15,763 nucleotides of DNA from Flavobacteriales bacterium UBA1958 (GCA_002336675.1 DDEI01000089.1:1-15763), one strand, 5' to 3'; positions 10,101 to 15,393 are shown, counted from the first letter of the stretch. The notes: generated by a model from the letters alone, not told the origin. A program made the numbers and translations.

Positions 10101-11650
10101 ATGACAGAAAAAAGAAAAAAGGAGCCACATTTAATCCACTGCACCAGGTAATTAAACTGGCCATGATGATCAAAAATGTATCTGGAAATTATTCCAAGAA
10201 TGAAAGCACCTTCCTGCCAGGTTACAACCCTAACACCTATATGTTAGGCATGGATAGAAACTTTAACGGCCCTGGATTAGGATTCCTATTAGGACAGCAA
10301 GAGAAAAGTCTATTCGGAAACAGGAGTTCGGGGTTATTAGAGGATATTTCTGATAATTCTTGGTTAGTACAGCAAGAGAATTTAAATATTCTTCAAAGCA
10401 ATACCTTCTCTGAGTCCTACAACTTCAGAGCGAATATAGAGCCTATTAAGGACGTGAAGATAGAGCTGAATATGAATAGCCAAGAATCCATAAATAATAG
10501 TAGTTTCTATGTATACGACCCTTTCGCCATTAATGATATAGACTTACAAGAGTTAGACATAGTAGAAGGAGTAGAAAATGGACAATGGGGTGATTATGTC
10601 TCACAATCCCCAAATGAAACAGGAAACTACAGTGCTTCTATAATAGCTTGGTCTACCTCATTTATTAATGATAATGAAACTAATAACACCTCGGAGGTGT
10701 TTGACCAATTCTTACTCAACCGCCTAGACGCCTCGGAAATAGTGAGCAGTGAACATCCTTTTAACACCACTGAGCTAGATCCTTTACAAGGTTTCTACAC
10801 TGGATATGGTCCTTTAAGTCAACGGGTAGTTATTCCATCATTCATAGCTGCATACACAGGAAAAGATCTAAGCAATGTGAGTACTAATCCTACCGGAATA
10901 AAAATGGCGCCTAACTGGACCCTAAGATATAATGGCCTCACCAAGATTAAGGCTATGAAAAAAATATTCAAGCAGTTTAGAATAAACCACAGTTATAAAG
11001 CGAATTACAATGTATCCTATGTCACGAATGTCGGATACGTAGGGCCTACGGCCTTTGCTCCAGATATTCAAGAGGAATTAGATCAAGCGGATTTCGCTAA
11101 TTACGTGGACCCTAAGCAAATCAGCACAGTAACTATCTCTGAACAATTGTCGCCTCTTCTTGGATTTGACATGACGCTCAATAAAAAGAACAAAAATAAA
11201 AAACCTATAGACCCACAAATTAAAATTGAATTCAGAAGAGATAGAACAATAACCCTAGGTCTCTCTAACTATCAAGTAACCGAGACTAAGAGTCGGTCTT
11301 TTGTTATCGGATTAGGTGGTAAAATACCAGAAGTACCGATAGGATGGTTAAGAAGTAAAAGAAGCAGACTTCCTGGTAGATATTTAGAGAATTCTCCGAT
11401 TAACTTAAGAGCGGATTTAACTATTAGAAATAACGCTACTGTGATAAGAAGAATAGAAGAAAGAACAAATCAAGTTACTGCCGGACAAAGACTGTTCTCC
11501 CTTAAAACTTCTGCTGACCTTCAAGTATCAGACAAGCTTACGATTAGGTTCTTCTATGACCATCAAATCACCGAACCTAAAATTTCTACTTCCTTCAGAA
11601 CATCCAATGTTAGTTCGGGAATATCATTAAGATTTACTCTAACTCAGTAA
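4133..11650 (+). CDS. sprA: T9SS translocon / gliding motility outer-membrane protein SprA
   Basis: SprA forms the giant outer-membrane beta-barrel pore of the type IX secretion system, through which proteins with C-terminal sorting domains (including gliding adhesins) are exported. This copy has 2505 aa, slightly longer than the roughly 2400 aa of F. johnsoniae SprA. The start is GTG at 4133; no ATG is near, and GTG supplies a good signal peptide (MRFKAK, then a hydrophobic core, cleavage plausible after Ala26 or Ala29). Family hallmarks are DDFEGSQSTIDL (858-869), YYPEERGPYNYD (964-975), many alternating beta-strand segments, and a terminal strand SLRFTLTQ. The long N-terminal half should contain the SprA_N-type modules. 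Two lysine-rich low-complexity stretches interrupt barrel regions: residues 1673-1704 and 1966-1996. It probably shares a transcript with maeB and ruvA. Several antisense frames inside it look like shadows. Confidence 0.96.
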   Translation: MRFKAKNIIKISIVLLLIISVITGYARTAFSDYIIPVIISTEEAPYRNAIPADTTDLPFPLQDQGINPSEQGALGVNLQNPDNINSEVVYDPETGTYSIIQTIGDSLYFRTPIELTQDEYLNYDFTKSLSEYWNKQQDEVDEESQAYAPKMTIDSKGFANIFGSNEIEMRPQGSAELSFGINVSKTDNPRIPQRQRSITTFDFDQRIQLNVVGNIGTKLQLSTNFNTEATFDFENQMKLEYTGGEDEIIQKIEAGNVSLPLTGTLIQGSQSLFGMKLETKFGRLKNTTVLSQQKGERKEITVEGGAQTQTFDIKADAYEANKHYFLSRYFRDQYDVAMQSLPIVNSAINITRIEVWVVNTQANTQNVRNLVAFTDLGENAAYQSSGYANPGVLFPANPSRLPDNAQNTIYEQMINDPEVLGYSGAISAIQGLNQNFQQGVHFERVGNARKLSPSEFTYNSRLGFVSLRQSLNNAEVLAVSYEYTEGGNTYQIGSLSQDGITAPSALVLKMLKSSITQVVDASGNPAPLWDLMMKNVYSMGAFGVNKDDFRLDIWYNNPSTGIDQNYIPRDPLDGKLLVQVLDMDKINVNGEPYQDGVFDFVDNAATQGGLINSQNGRLYLPTVEPFGAHLAGYIQDSAGVYNMSENDVNSLINQVVFQELYDSTKTAAQQIPAKNRFSIRGQYKSSSSSEISLNSINIPQGSVSVTSGGVKLIENQDYTVDYNLGRVRILNESLLDSGTPISVSLESNSLFNIQTKTLLGTRFDYEVNKDLNIGATLLNLRERPLTQKINVGDEPVNNTIVGADIKYRAESRFITSLVDKLPFYETKAKSTIDFNAEGAYLIPGYSRAIGKNGNAYIDDFEGSQSTIDLRALNQWFLASTPRHQSDLFPEALIEDSILINYNRAKMSWYQIDPIFYQPNSSIEGVDQFVRSDHRMREVLEEEVFPDRELSPGTPRNIATLDMTYYPEERGPYNYDLSEAESSNESAGLTPDGLLADPESRWGGIQRALTVNDFESSNIEFIQFWLMDPFNEDSPNENGGELYFNLGNVSEDILSDSGLSFENGYPSESQTNEVDSTNWGFIPDPSNFNVVNAFDNTSPNYILQDLGIDGLNSADEATFFENEYQYLTALQGPLTTEAYSAILADVSADDYQYPRRTISGGLNTLERHKNFNAYEGNSLNQQEAATTIPNTEDINKDNTLNTIESYYQYRVSLNPQDLAVENIGNNYLTDVFQTTKNTEATSDRPITWYQFKIPVRDFEKSFNGITDFRSIRFLRMFMKDWDEEVTLRFARLELIRGEWRVYQESLQEAGEIDQTDGAETTFVVNAVNIEENSNREPIRYVEPPGITREIDVGAANLRNLNEQSLSMEVCNLQDGDSRATYRNVNFDMRMYERLKMFVHAESGDLNNPLQKGDLACFLRLGSDFDENYYEYEIPLAITDQDDNSAEAIWPDENIFDIKLDLLQQAKTQRNNANFNITKVYEASNAPSGSRIRVKGNPNLANVVTVMIGLKNPDKDNNPYATDDGLSECGVVWANELRLTDFNNKGGGAALATLSTSLADFGNFSLAGSISTPGFGSLEERIQERQRETVRTLNLSTTLQMGKLFGEDLGVQLPVYMGYSLSETTPQFDPLSPDVELFDSTSDLSPTDAAKRRDISKSLTTRRNINFSNVRISPKGKDKKSTKDTITKDGPKANAGKGGGKSDKKKQTPFYSVKNFSVSYNYSDIESRDINTEKDLTINESAGLNYAFSYKPVEVKPFSKIGFIKNAKALKFIKDFNFNIGPKQLGFSTTMDRMYRESAIRDNTSILLGYETDAIILPQIVKNWNWNRNYTFRYDLAKSLKFDFNASNQALIRQPQGARDRFSKEEYKDQVAALNGLGTDTVGIAPGITTGYNHSAGLNYKLPLDKFPIINFISADAGYGSSYRWGRAPFSQDSLGNTIENSRNITLNAQANFATLYNKSDFLKALSKGKTPKKKEKDDEEEVDGFGETIEDDRKKKKGATFNPLHQVIKLAMMIKNVSGNYSKNESTFLPGYNPNTYMLGMDRNFNGPGLGFLLGQQEKSLFGNRSSGLLEDISDNSWLVQQENLNILQSNTFSESYNFRANIEPIKDVKIELNMNSQESINNSSFYVYDPFAINDIDLQELDIVEGVENGQWGDYVSQSPNETGNYSASIIAWSTSFINDNETNNTSEVFDQFLLNRLDASEIVSSEHPFNTTELDPLQGFYTGYGPLSQRVVIPSFIAAYTGKDLSNVSTNPTGIKMAPNWTLRYNGLTKIKAMKKIFKQFRINHSYKANYNVSYVTNVGYVGPTAFAPDIQEELDQADFANYVDPKQISTVTISEQLSPLLGFDMTLNKKNKNKKPIDPQIKIEFRRDRTITLGLSNYQVTETKSRSFVIGLGGKIPEVPIGWLRSKRSRLPGRYLENSPINLRADLTIRNNATVIRRIEERTNQVTAGQRLFSLKTSADLQVSDKLTIRFFYDHQITEPKISTSFRTSNVSSGISLRFTLTQ

Positions 11651-11656
11651 TAATAC

Positions 11657-11678
11657 ATTATTAGCGTAGCAATAATTT
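11657..11678 (+). terminator. Weak candidate hairpin after sprA
   Basis: ATTATT (11657-11662) and GC (11664-11665) pair with GC and AATAAT (11669-11676) across a 3-base GTA loop, with one bulged A. Only two T residues follow, so it is a poor intrinsic terminator. It could partly separate sprA from the gcvH transcript, but readthrough is likely. Confidence 0.25.
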
Positions 11679-11714
11679 CGTGCTATTCGATAAGAATTAT
11701 CTAGAAGTAATCTT

Positions 11715-11722
11715 TACTTTTG
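11715..11722 (+). promoter_or_regulatory. Bacteroidota-type -7 promoter element for gcvH
   Basis: TACTTTTG fits TAnnTTTG perfectly, is identical to the element before maeB, and ends 24 bases before the gcvH ATG. No convincing -33 TTG is seen at the expected spacing. It suggests that gcvH, the VanZ-like gene and tonB form a transcript separate from sprA. Confidence 0.5.
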
Positions 11723-11746
11723 TGATTCTAAATACTATTTAAAAAA

Positions 11747-12124
11747 ATGGATTTTCCACAAGAGTTAAAATACACTAAAGACCACGAATGGATCAGAATC
11801 GAGGGTGATATAGCAGTTATAGGAATAACTGCTTACGCCCAAGGTGAACTTGGAGATATCGTTTATGTCGATGTAGATGCACTAGGTGAGACTTTAGATG
11901 CTGAAGAGACCTTCGGATCTGTAGAAGCAGTGAAAACTGTATCTGATCTTTTCATGCCTCTAGGAGGAGAAATTATAGAGTTTAACGAAGAGCTAGAAGA
12001 GACTCCTGAGGCAGTTAATGAAGACCCCTATGGTAAAGGCTGGATGGTAAAAGTAAAAATTTCTGACTCGTCAGAATTAGACACCCTTCTTTCTGCTGCC
12101 GATTACCAAAAAATTCTAAGCTAA
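11747..12124 (+). CDS. gcvH: Glycine cleavage system H protein
   Basis: GcvH is the small lipoyl carrier of the glycine cleavage system: its lipoyl-lysine arm shuttles the aminomethyl intermediate between the P, T and L proteins during conversion of glycine to CO2, NH3 and methylene-tetrahydrofolate. The 125 aa length is typical. Visible hallmarks are TKDHEWIR (10-17), the strand GITAYAQGELGDIVYVD (26-42), the lipoylation loop FGSVEAVKTVSDL (56-68) with Lys63 as the modified residue, and the C-terminal PYGKGWMVK motif. The ATG at 11747 follows a run of A residues and no Shine-Dalgarno, which is normal for the phylum. gcvP and gcvT are not nearby, and I see no glycine riboswitch in the 96-base gap upstream. 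The VanZ-like gene starts 4 bases after its stop. Confidence 0.97.
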   Translation: MDFPQELKYTKDHEWIRIEGDIAVIGITAYAQGELGDIVYVDVDALGETLDAEETFGSVEAVKTVSDLFMPLGGEIIEFNEELEETPEAVNEDPYGKGWMVKVKISDSSELDTLLSAADYQKILS

Positions 12125-12128
12125 TTAC

Positions 12129-12512
12129 GTGCTCTGGCGGCATTTTACTTTTACGTTTGTTTGGGCTTCAGTAATCCTTATTCTCTATGGCATCCCAGGG
12201 ACAAATTTACCAAGTGTTAGTTTCTGGAAACTCCTAGAGCCTGATAAAGTTGTCCATGCAGGAATATTTCTAATTCTCATGTGTAGCCTTACATTCTCTA
12301 TTTTCAAACAACATAGATACAAAACCTTAAAGAGGAATAGCCTTAGAAGTAGTGCCATTAGCTGTCTCATATATGGCACTGTTCTAGAGTTATTTCAAGG
12401 CGCGCTGTTTTCTGAGAGGTTCACAGATGTCTATGATATTTTAGCCAATGCTATCGGAGTACTTCTTGGAATTGTGATTTTAAAATTATTTTTCAGGGAT
12501 ATCCTCACTTAA
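12129..12512 (+). CDS. VanZ-like family membrane protein
   Basis: Small integral membrane protein (127 aa) of the VanZ-like family. VanZ itself gives low-level teicoplanin resistance by an unknown mechanism, but most family members have no established role, so no resistance function should be assumed. About four hydrophobic segments are visible (near 7-22, 43-58, 75-92 and 105-122). Family-type conserved residues are DKVVHAGIF (39-47), EL-FQ (87-90), R97-x-x-D100 and DILANAIGVLLG (103-114). The start is GTG at 12129, only 4 bases after the gcvH stop; the first internal Met is residue 51, too late to be the start. The gene lies between gcvH and tonB in an apparent operon, suggesting an envelope-related job, but this is only context. 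Confidence 0.85.
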   Translation: MLWRHFTFTFVWASVILILYGIPGTNLPSVSFWKLLEPDKVVHAGIFLILMCSLTFSIFKQHRYKTLKRNSLRSSAISCLIYGTVLELFQGALFSERFTDVYDILANAIGVLLGIVILKLFFRDILT

Positions 12513-12562
12513 TTTGGAATAAAAATTGTTTATTTACCATACATATCTTCAATTAAAGAGAA

Positions 12563-13279
12563 ATGGAATTAAAAAAATCTAAAGACGCAGATCTAGAGGG
12601 TAAAAAGTTGAGTTGGCTCGCCTTAGGGGGCTGCAGTGTGCTCTCTTTATTACTCGTTTCTTTCGTTATCACGTCATACGATATTAAGGAAAGAGAAGAG
12701 AATAGAAAAATTAAAGTGGGAGATGAATTGGTAGAAGAGACCATAGCGCCCTCAACTCCACCACCACCACCACCACCACCACCACCACCGCCAACTACTG
12801 CCGTTCTCGAGATAGTAGAGGATGATGAAGAAATTATCGAGCTTAATCTAGATATGGAGATAGATGATGAAGAGGAAATAGAAGACGTGAATTATGAAGA
12901 GGAGGAAGAAATTTATGACGCTCCGATTATGACTAGAGCTGAAAGAATGCCTGTTTTCCCTGGAGAATGTCAAGCAATAGCTAATGCTAAAGACCAAGAT
13001 CAGTGTACACAAGGGAAGATAATTAATTTTGTTCAATCCAATGCTGACTATCCAGAGATAGCAAAAGAAAACGGTTTCCAAGGTAAAGTATTCCTTACGT
13101 TCATTGTAGATGAAAATGGGAATGTGGGAAATGTAGAAATTCTTAAAGGAATTCACAAAAGCTTAGATGATTCCGCCTCCAAAGCGGTGATGAAATTACC
13201 TAAGTTCACGCCAGCTTCTCAGAGAGGTAAGCCTGTGAAACTAAAGTATACTATCCCAGTTAATTTTAAACTGAGATAA
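12563..13279 (+). CDS. tonB: Energy transducer TonB family protein
   Basis: TonB proteins link inner-membrane ExbB/ExbD proton-motive energy to outer-membrane TonB-dependent receptors. This 238 aa protein has a short cytoplasmic N-terminus (MELKKSKDADLEGKK, typical of a Bacteroidota subfamily), one transmembrane anchor (about 16-37), a run of 12 prolines (66-77), a very acidic Glu/Asp linker (about 85-118), and a TonB C-terminal domain (about 150-238) with YPEIAKENGFQGKVFLTFIV and a final IPVNFKLR strand. Two cysteines, C136 and C148, flank the segment before the domain and could form a periplasmic disulfide. The ATG at 12563 follows a 50-base gap with no clear promoter, so it is probably read from the gcvH promoter. 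No exbB, exbD or receptor gene is in the window, so its partner receptor is unknown. A strong terminator follows. Confidence 0.92.
   Translation: MELKKSKDADLEGKKLSWLALGGCSVLSLLLVSFVITSYDIKEREENRKIKVGDELVEETIAPSTPPPPPPPPPPPPTTAVLEIVEDDEEIIELNLDMEIDDEEEIEDVNYEEEEEIYDAPIMTRAERMPVFPGECQAIANAKDQDQCTQGKIINFVQSNADYPEIAKENGFQGKVFLTFIVDENGNVGNVEILKGIHKSLDDSASKAVMKLPKFTPASQRGKPVKLKYTIPVNFKLR
12758..12793 (+). repeat. (CCA)10 trinucleotide tract encoding polyproline in tonB
   Basis: Ten perfect CCA codons (12758-12787) followed by CCG and CCA encode 12 consecutive prolines. Because the unit is a whole codon, copy-number slippage changes spacer length but not frame. Such proline runs are known to need EF-P for smooth translation. 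Confidence 0.95.
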
Positions 13280-13299
13280 TCCATTACAAACTTATTGAG

Positions 13300-13330
13300 A
13301 AGCTCTTCATTTACAATGAAGAGCTTTTTT
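13300..13330 (+). terminator. Strong intrinsic terminator after tonB, possibly shared by both strands
   Basis: A perfect 12-bp stem (13300-13311 with 13315-13326), centred on AGCTCTTCAT / ATGAAGAGCT, closes a 3-base TAC loop and runs into a T tract (13325-13330). It lies 20 bases after the tonB stop. The stop codon of the converging minus-strand kinase gene (13329-13331) overlaps the T tract, so the same hairpin also sits just after that gene, though without a good U tract in that direction. Confidence 0.9.
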
Positions 13331-13850
13331 ATACCAAGAACTTTATGGTTTCAGTAAGGTCCAGCCTCCTCTGAATTAACTCTCCAGAAATTTCTATGAA
13401 GGGGACTTTCTCCTTTTCTAAAAAAGCTTTGTAAATTTCATAGAGCATCTCTCTATCAAATTGACTCTCGCGAAAATCATCTGCTTCCCATGGCATGTCA
13501 GGCTTACAAAGCACATACAAATCGACTATCGAATGCTGACGTTGTAATAATTCGTGTAAGACACGATCGTCATCATTGAATTTAACCTGACACCAAACTT
13601 TCAACACCTCAGCACCTGTATCTATAACTGTAATTTTTTTATCAGAAATAGAATCTATTAACTGATTTATTTGGGCTTTAGCTATAATTCTTAAGTCTTC
13701 TTTTACATAAGGCCTTCCTATAGCAGTTAAATATGTTCTAGCATATTCTTTAATGAGGGTAGCTCCAAACTCATCCGAGACAAATTCCGACAAAGTCGAC
13801 TTGCCTGAACACTCTGGCCCTGTAAAGCAAATGGTAAATGAATCAATCAA
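13329..13850 (-). CDS. NadR-like P-loop kinase (probable ribosylnicotinamide kinase-type ATPase)
   Basis: P-loop protein of 173 aa resembling the stand-alone kinase domain of NadR (AAA_28 type), which phosphorylates nicotinamide riboside to NMN in NAD salvage. Visible motifs are Walker A GPECSGKST (11-19; the family more often has E-S-S/T-G-K), EYART (35-39), a Walker B-like strand ITVIDTGAEVLKVW (73-86), and a lid-type stretch PWEADDFRE (120-128). There is no NMN adenylyltransferase domain, and no PnuC transporter gene is in view, so the substrate is inferred. The start appears to be TTG at 13850: the first internal Met is residue 119, after the P-loop, and the upstream frame meets a stop at 13878-13880 with no ATG, GTG or TTG between. 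This TTG overlaps the TGA of the LRR gene by 8 bases, implying coupled translation. It is the last gene of the ribF operon. Confidence 0.8.
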   Translation of the reverse strand: MIDSFTICFTGPECSGKSTLSEFVSDEFGATLIKEYARTYLTAIGRPYVKEDLRIIAKAQINQLIDSISDKKITVIDTGAEVLKVWCQVKFNDDDRVLHELLQRQHSIVDLYVLCKPDMPWEADDFRESQFDREMLYEIYKAFLEKEKVPFIEISGELIQRRLDLTETIKFLV

Positions 13851-14439
13851 AGCTACAATTGCATGGGGGTGATAGAATTATCTCGGTATTTGGCAGAAAT
13901 ATTTTAACCATCTCCTGCTCAGGAATTGTCATCTGATTGTTTAATAAATCAAGTTTTTCTAATTTCGCCAAAGTCGCCAATTCAGGAGCATATTCTTCTA
14001 TAATATTAGACCATAATTCTAATGAAATTAGATTGCTTAATCTACCTATTTGCGAGGGTATGACTCTAATCTCATTTTTACTTAAGTTTAAATGTTCTAG
14101 GTTTTTAAGCCGGAAGATTCCATTATCTATATGCTCAAGCTTATTTCTTTCCACACTTAAGACTTTAAGACACCTTAAATTACCAATATTTTCAGGAATC
14201 TCAACAAGCCTATTTCTATCCAAAATGAGTACGGTTAGATTTTTAAACGCGTAAACATCGTTTGGGAGTTGCTTTAATTTAGCTTTGGATAAATCTAAAT
14301 AGAAAACACTATCTGGCTCGAGCATAGCCTGTTCTAGACTGGTGTATTTCTTGAATTTTAACCCCCTAGATGATTCTTCACATTGCGATAAGCTTGAGAA
14401 GGATAGAACTAATAATATGGATATCATGAATAGTTTCAC
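13843..14439 (-). CDS. Secreted leucine-rich-repeat protein
   Basis: This 198 aa protein has an N-terminal signal peptide (MKLFMISILLVLSFSSLS, cleavage plausible after Ser18) and then five to six tandem repeats of about 23 residues (about 45-175) of the L-x-x-L-x-L-x-x-N-x-L-x-x-I/L-P-x-x-I type, for example LTVLILDRNRLVEIPENIG (68-86) and LEHLNLSKNEIRVIPSQIG (114-132). This fold is a protein-binding solenoid; no enzyme motif is visible. A short tail with paired cysteines (PPCNC, 191-195) ends the protein. Cys20 is preceded by LSQ, which is not a proper lipobox. The start is GTG at 14439, overlapping the ribF TGA (GTGA); a Met at residue 5 is an alternative. The stop overlaps the downstream kinase start by 8 bases. 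Its function is unknown; a periplasmic or surface LRR protein so tightly coupled to two cytosolic cofactor enzymes is odd. Confidence 0.85.
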   Translation of the reverse strand: MKLFMISILLVLSFSSLSQCEESSRGLKFKKYTSLEQAMLEPDSVFYLDLSKAKLKQLPNDVYAFKNLTVLILDRNRLVEIPENIGNLRCLKVLSVERNKLEHIDNGIFRLKNLEHLNLSKNEIRVIPSQIGRLSNLISLELWSNIIEEYAPELATLAKLEKLDLLNNQMTIPEQEMVKIFLPNTEIILSPPCNCSFD

Positions 14440-15365
14440 CGCAGAGTTTCTATAGTAAGACGCCTATCTTCGTTCAATTGTTGTACCAAATCTTCTTTCG
14501 AATTAAACTTTTTTTCATCCCTGAGCTTTTTCACTAGTTCTATTGTCAAACTTTCTCCATAAATGTCTGATTCAAAATTCAAAATATGTACTTCAATATG
14601 AGTTTTGTTTTCATTATTAAACGTAGGATTCATTCCTATGTTTAGCATTCCTTTATACATCTGTCCAAACAGGAGAACGTTGACGGCATAAACACCATAA
14701 GAAGGTATTATTTTTAACTCACTACTTATTTCAATATTTGCGGTATTAAACCCCAAAAGCCTTCCTCTCCTTTCTCCTTCTATTACTACACCAGTGAACG
14801 AATACTTGTATCCTAAATATTCATTAGCTAAATGTATATTCCCCTCTCCTATTGATCTTCTGATTTTAGTTGAACTTACATTTACCTCTTCAACATCAAG
14901 AGCAGAAATGACTTCTATTCCAAAATCATACGTCTCAGAGAACTCATTCAACAATTCAAGATCTCCCTCTCTATTTCTTCCGAAATGATGGTCGTATCCA
15001 ACCACCATCGTGTGCACGCCTAGGGCGTTTACCATAATATCTCTTACATATTGCAGCGCTGACAACCTACTAAACTCTGGTGAGAAAGGATGAATAATCA
15101 AATGGTCTAGGCCCGAAGCAGCTAACCTTTCTTTCTTTTCCTCTAAGGTGTTTAAGAGCTTAAGCCCATGATCATCCGGGAAAAGAACTATTCTAGGATG
15201 GGGGAAAAAAGTAAAAAGAACCGACTCTCCTTCACAATAATCAGCAAGCTTATTTAATTTCTTGAGTATTTTCTGGTGGCCTAAATGCACCCCATCGAAT
15301 GTTCCTGTTGTGACTACAGCATTAGAAATATTAGTGACGGAATCTAAAGAATTATGAATTTTCAA
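14436..15365 (-). CDS. ribF: Bifunctional riboflavin kinase / FMN adenylyltransferase
   Basis: RibF makes FMN from riboflavin plus ATP, then FAD from FMN plus ATP, in the cytoplasm. At 309 aa it is full length. The N-terminal adenylyltransferase domain (about 1-180) shows GTFDGVHLGH (21-30, HxGH nucleotidyl-transfer motif), FFPHPR (53-58), VGYDHHFGRNREGD (122-135) and SSTKIRRSI (164-172). The C-terminal flavokinase domain (about 185-305) shows GRLLGFNTANI (201-211), GVYAV (224-228), LNIGMNPTF (241-249) and the E258-centred strand EVHILNF. In the usual GFPTAN motif the proline is Asn here (residue 207). The start appears to be TTG at 15365: MKIHNSL matches the family N-terminus and the frame has no ATG upstream before a stop at 15102-15104 positions further into the gap (15402-15404). 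It heads a three-gene operon and overlaps the LRR gene by 4 bases. Confidence 0.95.
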   Translation of the reverse strand: MKIHNSLDSVTNISNAVVTTGTFDGVHLGHQKILKKLNKLADYCEGESVLFTFFPHPRIVLFPDDHGLKLLNTLEEKKERLAASGLDHLIIHPFSPEFSRLSALQYVRDIMVNALGVHTMVVGYDHHFGRNREGDLELLNEFSETYDFGIEVISALDVEEVNVSSTKIRRSIGEGNIHLANEYLGYKYSFTGVVIEGERRGRLLGFNTANIEISSELKIIPSYGVYAVNVLLFGQMYKGMLNIGMNPTFNNENKTHIEVHILNFESDIYGESLTIELVKKLRDEKKFNSKEDLVQQLNEDRRLTIETLR

Positions 15366-15385
15366 ATCTAAGGTAACTTCGGGTA

Positions 15386-15393
15386 CAAATATA
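15386..15393 (-). promoter_or_regulatory. Bacteroidota-type -7 element for ribF operon
   Basis: On the minus strand this reads TATATTTG, an exact TAnnTTTG match that ends 20 bases before the ribF start codon. No clean TTG is found 17-21 bases upstream, so this is a -7-only candidate. Confidence 0.45.

Noticed and set aside
11651..11746. Possible glycine riboswitch before gcvH
   Set aside because: The gap is short and AT-rich with only a weak hairpin; the paired aptamer structure of a glycine riboswitch is not visible.
12129..12512. Glycopeptide resistance role for the VanZ-like gene
   Set aside because: Only family-level similarity is visible and no other van genes are present; most VanZ-like proteins are not resistance factors.
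12513..12547. Separate promoter before tonB (TTTG followed by TATTTACC or TACATATC)
   Set aside because: Neither downstream element matches TAnnTTTG, and the spacings do not fit the consensus.
12848..13156. 102-codon minus-strand open frame inside tonB
   Set aside because: It is antisense to the acidic linker, whose Glu/Asp codons read as Phe/Ile/Leu on the other strand, giving a false hydrophobic protein.
13937..14254. 105-codon plus-strand open frame antisense to the LRR gene
   Set aside because: Its Leu/Ser-rich sequence is the mirror of the leucine repeats, and the minus-strand LRR frame with signal peptide and operon overlaps is clearly the real gene.
14380..14385. Lipoprotein signal at Cys20 of the LRR protein
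   Set aside because: The preceding residues are LSQ; glutamine at -1 is not accepted in a lipobox, so ordinary signal peptidase I cleavage is more likely.
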